Origin: Chondrilla cf. caribensis
Taxonomy: Eukaryota > Porifera > Demospongiae > Chondrillida > Chondrillidae
Length of the DNA: 64,000 nt
Direction: 5' to 3'
Assembly (NCBI GenBank): GCA_964020155.1
Contig: OZ026569.1
Location: forward strand, 2,224,971 to 2,288,970
Below are positions 46,101 through 58,230 of this stretch, piece after piece (position 1 is the first letter of the stretch; each line of letters starts with the position of its first letter). The notes beneath the pieces were generated by a model. It had not been told where the DNA came from and did not search any database. It worked only from the letters and a program-made list of their open reading frames with translations. Position numbers and translations under genes: made by a program.

Positions 46101-47404
46101 GTAAAGATAACCTCATGTAACCTTGCTAACTGCTTCCCTAAATCCCGCACGATAAATGGTTCTTTTTAACCGTAATTGGATGGCTACTCACACAGGTTAC
46201 AAAATATGGAGCTTGTTCAGGCTTGCCCAATAATGTGGCTAAGGCACTCTCAATTGTCACTGAAACAAGGACCTAGTACATCTAGAAGTGGACATTATAC
46301 TTCATACATTACTTGTATCAAGATTGACAATTTTGTATTTAGGAACATAAAATGATCAAATCTTATAATGCAATTTGTATACTCACATGAAATTGTGTGC
46401 AATCCATTTATCTGCACTCGAAGCTTCTTTACCCTTTCCTGGTCACAAGCAAGTCAGCCACCTAAGTGGCTCGTATACATCTCCCAGTCAAGCATACTAC
46501 GTATGCATTTTCATTTTATGTCAGGAATATCATGGACAGTTTACACGATTCTTATGTAGAGTTTAAAGCAAATACAGTTTATGTATAGCAAGTCGGTTAT
46601 GGGCAAAGAAAAATTGCAATATGCTAAAGTATATGTAGGAATACATGGGACAATGATACGATCGCACAAAATGAAATTGATGAGTACTCAGAAACTATAT
46701 TCCATCATATTATGCCCGAATTCTGCTTGATATGGTGCTCTATCAAATCATTACATGCAGTAAACACTTTAATTATAATAAGTGTGATGAAGAAGCTTTG
46801 TTAACATGATCTAAACTAAGTCTTACCGAATGGTATTGATAATGCGGACACGTACTGATAATATACACTTATGTATATTAACTGATTGATAAACTGCATC
46901 TTTCAAAACGTTCTCAGATTGCCAAGGCACAATTTTGAAACAAACAGAGAGAATGAGAAATTGTCTGTATTTTTAAAACCAAATAACAGTCAAGGACTGT
47001 TCCACTGAAGTTTTCAACAGTCTAAAAGTTCACACCACTAAAGTGGCTTGTGCATGACTAGGAACAATACAGGAAAAGGGTTAAAGCTCAAAACTTAAAA
47101 TCAAATTAGTAATTATTAAACTGAAGTGAATAAATTTTTGTATTTTGCAGAAGGTGTATGCATATTGCAAGGAACATATAGTGCGGAGTGTAGGAATAGC
47201 TGTTAAGGATGCAAAATTTGTGGAAGATATGGAGAATTCCTTTCCTGAGGTGTCAGATGATCTTGTAGATAAGGTAAATGCCTAGCAAGATATATGATTC
47301 GGTATATTGTGTTTAGCCTTGTTTGGTTTGATAGAGGGTTACAGCTTAATTTTGTTGTTTTGGTACTTCCAGTGCATACTTCCTCTTTGTACATACCCCA
47401 ACTG

Positions 47405-47440
<36 letters not shown>

Positions 47441-50201
47441 CATACTTGCATGATGAATGTTTACTTGCTCGTGCAATACTAAACATTCACCTACGTAAAT
47501 ACATGTATATAACTATACATACCACTGTGCTAGAAGGCCAAGTATTCATAGAATACCACTACAGATTAGTAGCACTAAAATTTCCAAGGATTGAACCTGT
47601 GCATTTGAGAATGAGCGGTTTCTTTGATTCAGAAACCTATATATATATAAGTGACCTAGTTTATATGCTTGTTTACTTTAGTAAACGAATTGGAGATAAT
47701 GGTTATGATACCCTTGAGGTACATTACAAAATGTGTCTCACCATCACAGATGATAATCAATAATCTACTAACCAATTGCAAGGTTATAAAAACTTTAATT
47801 AGAATATCAGTTATCATAAGTCACGACTAAGACATTAATCCAATCTATAACCTACCTATGTACCAATTCTCCAAGCAGTAGAGTAGCAGTTAGCAGAGTA
47901 GGTGCTAGTCATTTAGACTAATGTTTACACTTTGGTCTTAGTTGAGATTCTGATATCTATATCAATTGGAATAACACATGTTTATGTTTATGTTTGTGTA
48001 CAGTATTATTGCTTTTTAGTCACAATGGGTAGATGTGTTTTTTCACATGGGGGCCATTATCTCCTTGGATTCTAGTGACATGATGGTTTTATATCATATA
48101 CTGTATTATGAAAGAATGCATAAACCATTTACTATCTCTTTCCATTGTAACATCAAGGAATATGTGAGAGTTCAGTAAGGGACCCAGACTAACAAATAAA
48201 TACTATTATGTAACTTCTATATAATACTTTCATGTAGGGTTCTTTGTTTTATGCAAATAAAGATGTTTACTTAATGCATGACAGTAAAGTAATGATGTGT
48301 GATAATTGTAGTAATGAAATATTTTTCCTAATTGAAGGACTACAGCAGACTCCAAAATGTTATGAGGAATTGGTTTTTGTTAGAAGATCCTTCAGATTTT
48401 GGAAGTAATGACTATTATGTGGTGCACCAGATAATTGCAAGTGTTGTACAAAAAAATGGCAAAGACGCTATTCAGGATGTGAGTTCTGTATTAATTTAAT
48501 ACAATGCAGTTTTACACATTGACCTTGCATGAAATTATAAAATGAATTTATTTTATGGGTGCAATCTGTCTGTGTGTACAGTTATTATCAGTTTATCACT
48601 ACTGAATGGTAATAAACTGATAATAACTGTTGTAGGATACCAAATCAGGCTCCATCAAAATGAATGGATATTGGGTATTAATGTATTATAAACTCTTCCT
48701 GAAAGATGAATAGAAATAATAGAGCATCAATGAAATAGCCCACAGCTTACCATAGTATTATTATGGGTTACCAGGTCACCCGCTTTTTCATTAATTATGT
48801 ATTGTGTAGTATAAGCAAAATCAATGTAATTGTTATTGAAGTATCCAAGTTATTTTTGCTCTACCACAATGGTGTGAGGTTGGTGCTAATCAGCTGCAGT
48901 AAATTTGATTCAACCACAGACTGAAGTGCTTTCAACAGTGACTGAGTCTGGACATCAGTTCAAAGTTCTTGATGACATTTAAGATTTATTGAAAATTGTC
49001 AAACATTTTTGGACAGGGAAAATTCCAAAATTATGTGACTGTGCAATTTCACAAACATACAACACTATTTTGGGTTTTTTTTCATTGAAATATTAGTTCC
49101 TCACATACAGTACAAGACACAAATCACTTGCAATATGTGTTTGGATGAGATCAAATCAAGCGAATATGGGGTAATTACAGATTAATGAAGGGATCATGTA
49201 AGATCATTTCAAAGTAATGCGTCTGCTCTAGTGAACAGATGTACATACATGCCTCCTTAATGTACTGATTCACGTGTAGATTAAAACATCAATTATTGGA
49301 CATCTGAAAATACCTATTTCTTGAAACTAGAAAACATATAGACTTCCAATGAGATTTAAAACGCCTTAAGATGTAATCCCTCTCCACTTGTTAACATCCT
49401 TGAATCAAGTTATAAATAAGGACAATCAATAAGTCTCCATCAATAATTGATATTAGGACAATGTAATTGGGATTTGGACAGAAGTAACAAGGAAGCTAAG
49501 GAAAAAAACAAGGAAAAAAAATCAGTACTAATATCTATATGTGTCTATTTTATTGCAATGTCAGAGATATATATTATGTTGCACTTGAGGAAATCTGAAC
49601 ACATTATCTGACCCTCTTTGACAAATCAAACTTCAACCAACACTGCATGGTTATACTGTAATTGAATAATTATATAGACTAGGTGAATGCAGCTGGAGCA
49701 TAATTGTGCGAGCCTAAATATCTTTGGATTGATAATAGAGTGATGATTAAGAATACATAATATTATTATGGTGTCACATATTATAGGCTAAACATGATAG
49801 GAAGCGACTTGTGTGGTATGTTTTGGTATTTACATTCATAATATTATGATTAAAGTAAAATGTAACAATATTATTTCTGTATTTGTTTCTAGGAGATTGT
49901 AGCCACTTTTCTCGGTCAGCAAGATGTATCAGATCCAGAATGGTTCAATGAGTCATTAACCAATTTTCTCCGAGAGATCATCCCTCATTGTTTAACCCTG
50001 GTGATAGTGAGGAGACCCCCTTACATATCCTGTGAATGGGAGTCTTTCAATGGTGCATTTCACGAGAGGCATGTAAAATGCAAGCCTCCATTGGTGCCTA
50101 AATGTGAGCTTCACTATTTAACACCTGTTGTGCTGGAGTTCATTAATGGACCTGTTCTGAAAAAAGGAACAGTATTTCAGATTCCTATAGATGAATTGTA
50201 A
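40141..50201 (+). CDS. gene B: TKL/RIP-like protein kinase with coiled coil and novel C-terminal region
   Basis: Eleven exons: 40141-41061, 41810-42012, 42154-42174, 42241-42273, 42433-42471, 43948-44046, 45206-45261, 45499-45710, 47151-47273, 48338-48478, 49893-50201. They total 2157 nt (718 aa) with an open frame. The kinase domain (about 20-300) looks active: P-loop GEGAYG 24-29, K44, E64, HRD 147-149, N154, DFG 168-170; the APE motif reads PPE (193-195). A coiled coil follows (about 308-420), built partly from exons as small as 21 nt in phase 2. An EERDSCVNLL segment and a helical region with LGTQVFLCDFLM come next, like gene A, then about 190 unrecognised residues ending FQIPIDEL. The donor at 45261 (gtaata) was chosen because it alone restores the frame into the next exon. 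Cytosolic signalling is inferred from the kinase. Confidence 0.85.
41490..41680. repeat. ATT-rich trinucleotide repeats
   Basis: Interrupted (ATT)n/(TTA)n runs in the first intron of gene B. Confidence 0.85.
42597..42675. repeat. ATT microsatellite
   Basis: (ATT)n and AATAAT runs in a gene B intron. The poly-Asn ORF across it is an artefact. Confidence 0.9.
43118..43135. repeat. poly-G tract
   Basis: About 18 consecutive G in otherwise AT-rich DNA. It could form a G-quadruplex; the exact length may be unreliable. Confidence 0.9.
44181..44683. mobile_element. MITE with inverted ends
   Basis: The left end TAATATGTGTGTAAGTG plus AAGCGAAAATGGCCCTTA pairs with the right end TAAGGGCCCTTTTCGCTTGC plus ATGCTCACATATTA. 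It is about 500 bp, has no ORF and lies in a gene B intron. Confidence 0.65.
45711..47150. other. gene B intron, nothing coding recognised
   Basis: Contains a stretch near 46040-46240 that shares short blocks (ATCTACCAGCAG, GCCCAATAATG) with 4690-4800, so a weak dispersed repeat is possible. No exon found. Confidence 0.4.
47407..47438. repeat. (TA)n microsatellite
   Basis: A pure TA dinucleotide run in a gene B intron. Confidence 0.95.
48479..49892. other. gene B intron with a hairpin
   Basis: A 19-bp inverted repeat (ACAGTTATTATCAGTTTAT and its complement) lies at 48578-48630. The rest is unremarkable AT-rich intron. Confidence 0.5.
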
Positions 50202-51913
50202 AATAGCAATTAATTTTCATTACTATCACAAGTATTTTGAATTTATGGATTAATTATAATAATATTTATAATTCATACCGTATCATATCCTATACTATAC
50301 TATATCATATCATACGTATTTTACATGAATTATTTATCATAGCAGAAATCACATCATCACATGGGGATAAGTTCAACTGCATGTATGCCTAATTGTGAGG
50401 CCACTTGTAATATTATGCTGGATTACAACAGTAATAAAATTTTGTATAATATTATTAATATGAAGATAAAACATTACTATAATATTATTATATATTTGTA
50501 CGACAGTCAAGAATGAACCACATGCAGCATGTAACAAAATAAGGCAATATTTACAATACATGCTCCAGAATAAAAATTAATAGTACTACGTATATTATAA
50601 TAAATAGTTTATAATAGGATAAAATAAATAATGGTTTATGATATAAAAAACTGGTTTATAATTTATAGTAAATAGTACTACAATATCACTATAATTATTA
50701 TATTTATAATATATCTCTGAAGAGGTAATGTTGCTTCTGTAATGGGGACAATCAACCCCAAGACAAACTTTGACAATTTCTTCTTTGCTGGCTATTATTA
50801 TATCACCTATACATCTACTTCTATTATTTGTTTTCATATTTTTACGTTGTTGTGATGTTATTAGTACAGGTATCTGTTAGTATCATTATGATATACGTAA
50901 TACTGTTTTGTCTAATGGGGTTTCTGTACTTCACTTTAATGTATGTTAGTCCTACTCAATTTTCTTATAACTAAGTGATCGTAGCTAATTAATTATGTCA
51001 GTAGTCTATGAACTGTATGATCCATGATTGTTGTAGTACTTGTATTAGTACTGGCCTGAGTGCCGCAGAGTCAATAATTCAGTGCTTCAATGAATAATTG
51101 TTGTCCTTGCGTATGTTATTACGTAGTTCGGAGTCAGTTAGGCATATTACATTACAGATGTAGTAATTTATTTTTTCTTATTTGTTTGTTTTTGTTGTTG
51201 TAATTTATCAATATATATTTATAATATAATTATTATTTGTTTAATTAATTTTCTTTCATTGTATGTTCATGATTATGATTATTTTTCATGTATAATATTA
51301 TGTATTTATCTTAAAAACATTAAAATAATAATTATATACCATCCATTCATATCATGAAGCTGATAGTGATAAAGATAAAAATACTGATAATGTAGCATGA
51401 GGTTTCTGTATTCAATGTCGAGTTTCTATTATTATTAACTAATACACTTTGTGTTGTTGCAATCACTGTAGTACATACATATGTGACTACATGTGTACAT
51501 ACTTGCAACAGAAAATGCTAACCTCCTAACTTGCATTCAACTTGTTTGTCATGCATGTAGACCAAGTACGGAACGATCCACGTCACTTATTGCAGAACAC
51601 TTATACAGATTTGCTGCTGATATATACTGTAACTGCTGAATATGTAGATATGTACATTATATTAATAGGAAATGTGTGTATTACATTATGTTTATACACA
51701 TGCAGTATATTATATATAATATATATATATATATACAATACATGCAAGGAGTTACTATACAATGGTTCTGTATCATCTACCCTCACATATATACGCATGT
51801 ACACATGCACCAGATAGATAGAGTACTTATGTATGGACTAATATCTTGTCATTCTGTTAAATACCCAGTGGTTCACATGACGCGTACTGTGTGGAACGGT
51901 ACACATTGTTTAG
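50202..51913. other. intergenic, nothing clearly coding
   Basis: Very AT-rich, with an (AT)n run near 51710-51736. A short frame near 51860 reads KYPVVHMT, which resembles the P+1 loop of tyrosine kinases (P-V-x-W-M) and could be a decayed piece of the kinase exon preceding 51914. Confidence 0.4.
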
Positions 51914-53066
51914 GTCGTTTGGTGTTTTACTGTGGGAGATTGCCTCTTATGGACAACATCCTCATGGTAAGATTGAACCCAATGATCTGATCGCCGCTTT
52001 TGAGCAGGAGAAGGCATTTCTACCCAAGTATGTATGGGTGTGCTATATATACTGTATGGCATTTCATTGTCAGTGTGTGCATTCCTTGGTTCAACCATAT
52101 TGTATTGGAATCCTCCGGCACTTGCAAGTATAAGCTCTGTATAATACTACGTTCACATATCATTCACACTTTTCTCTCCTTACATACTGTACACTGCACT
52201 CTCAAGCATAATGGTGTTTGGGTTCATTACCCACGTCATGAAATATGAGAATACTCAGACTTGCTTTGTAGATTCTTACCTCTTTTTGTTGCTAAACATT
52301 GTTATAATACAATTTCATAATTCTTTGGAGCATTTATTTTTATTATGATTGTCCTTCTAATTTGTCTAATTGTTATAATTTTTCTGTATATTTTGATTTT
52401 ATATTTGTATAAAATTATAATATTATGCTCAGTAAGTCCTTGCACAATTCACATCAAACCAACATGACAGTTACAAGTGTGTTGTGGGTTCCTATAGACA
52501 GTCCTAAAATTCAACCATATCGGCCTCTGGCTTGTTCCTCAATTATTATATAATTGAGGAACAAGCCAGAGGTAAAATATTGATAGAGATAAAGAGATAA
52601 ATATGAAGAGATAAAATATTGGCAGGAATTATATTTGGTGAATTTCTGAAAACTCAGATGGGTAGGTATCATTTTGGCAACTAACAGTTGGTATAATCAC
52701 ATTCATTACCAATTCCCACTGACACTAATGGCATTTACATGCATGAAATAAAATTGAGTTTATGATTGACAGCTGTGAAAGAGTAGATTGAATGTTCTGA
52801 ATGAGTTGTCCATTTAATATTGGAAAGGAACAGTTATATCATTTTGACAGAATCTGATAGTATTTTTAAATTACTTAACTTGCAATTGCATTATGACTTT
52901 GGGTGTGCATTCATTCAGACCCACAGACTGTCCAGAGAAGTTCTACGATGCTATTAGACTGTGTCAGTCCTACTCTGTGGAGAAGAGACCCAAGATGTCA
53001 CAACTTCATCTTCTGTTTTACCATCATGTGACTGATTCAGAGCAATTTGGAATTGAGAACAGATAA
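51914..53066 (+). CDS. tyrosine-kinase C-lobe, partial gene
   Basis: Two exons, 51914-52027 and 52919-53066, join in phase (AA|A) and encode subdomains IX-XI of a protein tyrosine kinase: SFGVLLWEIASYGQHPHG, AAFEQEKAFLPKP, DCPEKFYDAIRLC and VEKRPKMSQL, then a short tail and stop. The acceptor at 51912-51913 leaves one base, consistent with a preceding Trp codon (the usual DVW-SFG). The conserved Asp normally before VW, the catalytic loop, DFG and the whole N-lobe are not found in the 1.7 kb upstream. It is therefore a truncated gene, a pseudogene, or has very distant exons. No stop or frameshift interrupts the visible part. Confidence 0.7.
52524..52572. repeat. perfect 23-bp hairpin in the kinase-fragment intron
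   Basis: CCTCTGGCTTGTTCCTCAAT plus TAT is followed, after a 3-nt loop, by its exact complement. No mismatch in 23 pairs suggests recent origin or selection. Confidence 0.85.
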
Positions 53067-53368
53067 TTAAATCAATTACATTGATAATGTTTGCTTTTGT
53101 TTACCCTTCACAATTACAGTTGGTGTAAGATGCAGTATGTAGGTCCCATATTTCATTTTAGGGTATTTTAAACAACTAAACAAATTAATTACATAATATT
53201 GTTAGCTTTTGTTCATATCATATTGTTGTTTTATATGCTATAAAAATACTTTATCAATATGAATGAGAAATATAAAATTGTATATGTATATACAGTATAT
53301 TTTGTATACATGGATAAAATAGGTAAGATATATAATAATTATAAAAGAAAGCTTGAGTATCCAGGTGT

Positions 53369-54068
53369 GATGTGTTCTATGGGTTGTTCTATTGTATTCG
53401 GCAACTATCGTCTGGAGACCTACAGTTTATCAGGAGATGATAACCAAACTGTATTTCAGTCTTATCTGGTGTATAGCATGATGGTTTCAGTGGACATCCA
53501 GCCACTGAGTGATGACCCTGATACTGTACAGGGATGTGCTATTCTTCTGAGTAACACTGATGATATTACAGGTATATCACCATTCATCTTGCCCAGGTCA
53601 GTTGCTTGTTCTGTGTACTTAATGTAGATAACATAACATTGTTCATTTTATGTAGGTATGTGATACACTGTAATAAAATAAATAATGTATGTACTATTAC
53701 ATGAATTCATAAACAATACCATACTGTATGCAGTATACAGTACTGCATCATGCCATGTATGTTGCTACAGTGTTTTTGTACTACAAAACTGGCATTTTCC
53801 CTTCTGTAGGGATTCTCGTCGCACTGTGAATGTGTCCCTTCACTCACTGTCTTTCTCTCGAGATGAAAACAGAACAGTTTTGGGGAATGCTTCTCAATTC
53901 CTATTCACTCCAATTAGAGCTACTCATCTGACTTGTAGAATATTGTTGCAGATTGACCATATCCCCCAGCGGTGGCAAATACAAGTGGATTTAGTGCACC
54001 ATGTTCCTTCAACATTACATCATTATTATTGTGTTGTACCATTTCCTGGAAAAAATGAAAATATATAA
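53369..54068 (+). CDS. two-exon ORF of unknown function
   Basis: Exons 53369-53596 and 53810-54068 join in phase (AG|G) to about 160 aa. The start is uncertain: there is an ATG at 53369, but an acceptor (CCAG) at 53364 suggests it may be internal. The protein has no transmembrane segment and alternates beta-like stretches (SIVFGNYRLETYSL, VSVDIQPLSDD, VNVSLHSLSFSRDE, LTCRILLQIDHIPQRWQIQV), so a beta-sandwich is plausible. It contains NQT, NRT and NAS sequons. It lies 300 bp after the kinase-fragment stop on the same strand. I do not recognise the family. Confidence 0.5.
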
Positions 54069-54233
54069 TGTTTTGCTCGTTTCAACAAACCAAGAGCCTG
54101 TCTGCTTGCCTCAATATGAATCAGAGAAGCACCAAACATATGAAAGGAGAATTTTGGAGATAGTAATAATAACACATTAAAATAATGTTAATATTATTAT
54201 TATTATAATTATAAGTACCTAACACAGGGTCTG

Positions 54234-55749
54234 ATGGAACAAAAAGGCCCTGTTGTCTATCCTCTGGTCCACTTCATATATAGCCAGCCATCATATCTCT
54301 ACTTTGGGGACAACATCATTACATCATCAGAGATTGTCCAACAAGGTGACCCCTTAGGGTCATTTCTCTTTTGCTTCACCATCCTCGAGTTAACTTCTAA
54401 CCTGAAAGCTGCATGAGTTTTGCATCATTTATCTTGATGATAAGACCCTAGGTGACACCCTTGAAGTTTCACTTCAGATTTGAAGTTCTTTGAGGCAGCA
54501 TCAAGCAACCTGGGCCTCCACTTAAACAAGTCAAAATGTGAAATTATTAGTGCTGAGGGTCCCACCACATCCTCCATAATATCTGCCTTTCCATCATTTC
54601 TATTCGTCAGCCAAAATGATGCAACCATTCTTGGTGCTCCAATTGGTGGGCTTTCATCAATGAACTTGATACTTGAGTCTAATATCAAGCACCTACAATC
54701 TCTTGGAGAGAGACTCAAGATCCTTCACAACCATGATACTCTTTATTTATTGCAACATGCCCTCGCCTTTCCTAAGGTGCTGTATGTCCTAATGACTGCC
54801 CCATGCTACAAGTTTATTTCTTAAAGAATTTCAACTCCGTCCAACATTCAATTCTAGAATCCACATGTAACATCACCTTGAACAGTACTTCCTGGCTACA
54901 AGCATCACTGCCTGTAAATTCTGGTGGGCTTGGTATCAGGAGTGCAGCTCTGCTCCCCCCTCAGCATTTTCTGCCTCAGCTGCTGGCTGCTCTCTTCTCC
55001 TGTCTTCACTTCTACCCCAGAAAAGAGTGTCTACTACTCACACCATCAGGGGAGAGGCTTTTCAGGTTTGGTAGGACTCTACCAATGAGACATACCCTTC
55101 AATCTTGAATGCACTCAAGCAGAAGAGTTGGGACATGCCCATTGTGGAATCAGCTTTCACTTCTTTGATCTATTCAGCTGATACTAAGGCACACACTTAC
55201 CTCTTAGCTGCCCATGAGAAGGAATCTGGGGCCTGGCTGTCCACAGCTCCTGCTTCTGCAATTGCGTTGAGGATGGACGACAAGTCTATTAAAGTAGCAA
55301 CAGGCTTGTGACTTGGTTCCTTCCTCTGTGAGAAGTACCTTTGCAAGAATTACGAGAGCCTAGTAGACGAATCTGGAATACACAGTCTCAATTACCATAT
55401 AAGTCAGGGCTACATCCCCCATCACTCTAGCTTGGTTGAATCATCTCATTCAGAAGGCTCTTGTGTCTGCAGGTTCCAGCCACTCTGGTCTGTATCAGTC
55501 CACTGGTCGTATATAGACCAGATGGTCTGTCCCTCATTCCATGGTCACACGGCCATGATCTGGTGTGGGATGCAACCTGCTGAGATACCTATGCCCCCTT
55601 TCCTACTTCCTGCATAGCTCCACCAAGGCCGGCACAGCCATGAATGAAGTGGCAGTGCAGAAGTGTCCCCTATACACCCAGCTCTGCATTACTCACTGTT
55701 TCATGCCCCTGGCTTTGAAACATCTGTGGATTTCAGTCAGGAATCATTA
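54234..55749 (+). pseudogene. LINE reverse transcriptase, decayed 3' half
   Basis: Frame-broken coding remnants in LINE order: QQGDPLGSFLFCFTI near 54330 (RT motif), a YLDDKTLGD-like motif near 54430, LHLNKSKCEII near 54515, a thumb-like NSGGLGIRSAALLPPQHF near 54920, and a C-terminal region around 55510-55740 typical of this LINE lineage. Frame changes near 54420, 54825, 55110, 55310 and 55610, plus multiple stops, show it is dead. The 5' part is missing. Confidence 0.8.
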
Positions 55750-55750
55750 A

Positions 55751-56165
55751 ACTTCTTCAGGGACCTGGTCACTTGAATACATCAGCAAAATGATCCACTC
55801 AATACACATTTGAAATTGTAGTCAGAGAATTAGTTTAGAAAGTCAACACAGATTTTGTGTTGTCTATATTATAATTATCATAATCATAATAGTATATCAA
55901 AAAGCAGCTTTGTTAGACTATACCTATCATGGTATCTTAATAGAAATATTCAGCACATTTTATATTATAAGAATCATTGCTTCATTTAACTTACTATCCT
56001 AACTCAGCTTACTTAGTCATTACTCAGTTTTAGAAGTTCAGTTTAGAAGAGATAGTAGGTATAATAATACTTTTGAAATAATAACCAATAAAATCACACA
56101 ATAATGTACCATTAGTAATAATCATTATTTGTTATATACATGATATAACAATATAATATACATAT

Positions 56166-56214
<49 letters not shown>

Positions 56215-57707
56215 TGTATAATATAGAGTAACAAGATAAAAAATATATGATACAGATACAGTAACTCCATTATGAAGCTTCAAACATTTATTATAATAAT
56301 GATAATAATAACAATAATTTCAATAAGGGAACACAGATTCATTCATTATCACGATTCTCCTGTAATGGTCTACAATGAATGTGGCATATGTTGACTTTTA
56401 TCTTGTGTTTGCTCATTTACTTCAATGACCAGACAAGGCATACATATTAATTTTTCATGCTCTTAGATGTTATGTTATTATATCTCAGCATATACCATAT
56501 ATATGACAAACATTATTTATAGTAGGTTGATATTAGGTTGTACTTTGTTTCTTGGCAAATAATTCAGTCAGTCTCTTATAGACCACCATAGCCTCTCTCC
56601 CATGCTCCAGGTATGCAGTGAAAACAAGAGGAGTGAACAAGCTCTAGTCAATTTCTTTTACTCTATCCTCATATTCTCTTTTCTTGGATTATATCTTCTG
56701 TAGAGTGTGGTGATGTTAGTATGGCAATAGCTTTAGGCATCAGGGTAGAACACTATTGTATAGTGTATTCCGACCCTTCCCCGGATGTCTACCCCTTGCA
56801 TCATCTTATCAATTGACTACAGCTGTGGTTCCATTTCTACACCTTTGCATACTTCCTCATCCAGCTAGCAGTTCAGTCTTGGACTTCAGTGTGCCTCAAT
56901 TCATGTTGGCTTCCACAGGGATACAACAGGGCATGTTCTGTCATAAATGGTGTACTGCCTAATATGCAGTGTGATGGAAGTTGCCATGCACATCTAAAAT
57001 ATTATGCATTGATCCCAGAAATTCAATACACATTTGATAAGATAGAACCTTGTTTTAGGAGAGGAAGAGTGGTCAGCTAAGATGATACCTCTTTGCAATT
57101 GTATACTTACATCATTGTAACGGAGTCAATATGTACTATATGATGTACATTGGTCTTAATTTTTATTAGATAAAAGGTGAATATAATTAAAAACTCCCAA
57201 ACATTAGTTATATTATTTTATATAGCATATATATAGCACTTATTATTACTGATTATTGGTCCCAATTGCAATTAATTATAATAGATCAAACATCACAGAA
57301 TGACAATACCTGATTTATTCAGGATGAAAACGTATTGATGTAAAAACAATTATATTGAACATTCTTGTTTCATGCATTTACATACTTAATACAAACAGAA
57401 ACATTCATTGGCAAATAATAAATGATGAATATACTACAAAATTTAATATTGGAGCCCAGCAATCAATAGTAAAATTGTGAAGTCTCACATTTATGTAATA
57501 GCAAATTACTGTATTACTACAGTAAAGCCTATGTATGGGCATGTAAACTTTATAAACAACATGGCTGAGATGAAATAACACTAATAAAAACTAATTCAAA
57601 TTATACAAATCTCCACACAGGTGAATAAACATTCACTGAACTGTAAGACTCAAGAGTCCATTCAGTTTCTGTTTGCACATTAATTATACTGTATTCTGTT
57701 ATTGGAA
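55751..57707. other. intergenic, low-complexity AT-rich
   Basis: Contains a long (AT)n tract at 56169-56211 and otherwise nothing recognised. The ORF at 56756-56962 shows no domain. Confidence 0.45.
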
Positions 57708-57780
57708 TTATGTTAGTGAACGAGTCATCATACTTGCTGCTTTCTCACTTAAATATTTTGATATGTTCTGTTCAATTGGA

Positions 57781-58230
57781 ATATATGCTGGCGAGTGTGT
57801 CATTAAAATTTATGCTTCCTCTTTTACACATATTTGTGCATTTCGTTCAATTGGAACATAAGCTGGTGAACAGGTCATCATAAACTCTGCTTCCTTTCTT
57901 TCACATATTGGTGTGTTTAGTTCAATTGGAGCATATGCTGGTGAATGGGTCATCATAATCTCTGCTTCCTTTCTTTCACGTATTGGTACGTTTAGTTCAA
58001 TTGGAGCATATGCTGGTGAACGGGTCATCATAATCTCTGCTTCCTTTCTTTCACGTATTGATGCGTTTAGTTCAATTGGAGCATATGCTGGTGAGCGCAT
58101 CAGTTTAATCCCTCCTTTCTCATTTACATATTCAGGTGTGTTTTGTTCCTTTACTACACATACTGGTGAGTGGGTCGATATAATTTCTGCTCCAGTATTT
58201 GCATATTGTGGTATATGTGAATTTTCTTCA
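57781..58230 (-). repeat. 75-bp tandem repeat array (coding)
   Basis: The GCATATGCTGGTGAA motif recurs exactly every 75 bp, at 57781, 57856, 57931, 58006, 58081 and, diverged, 58156. On the minus strand each unit encodes 25 residues of the form EAEIMMTxSPAYAPIELNxx. Confidence 0.95.

Noticed and set aside
47203..47763. ORFs around the TA repeat
   Set aside because: They cross the microsatellite and intron sequence; only 47151-47273 is coding.
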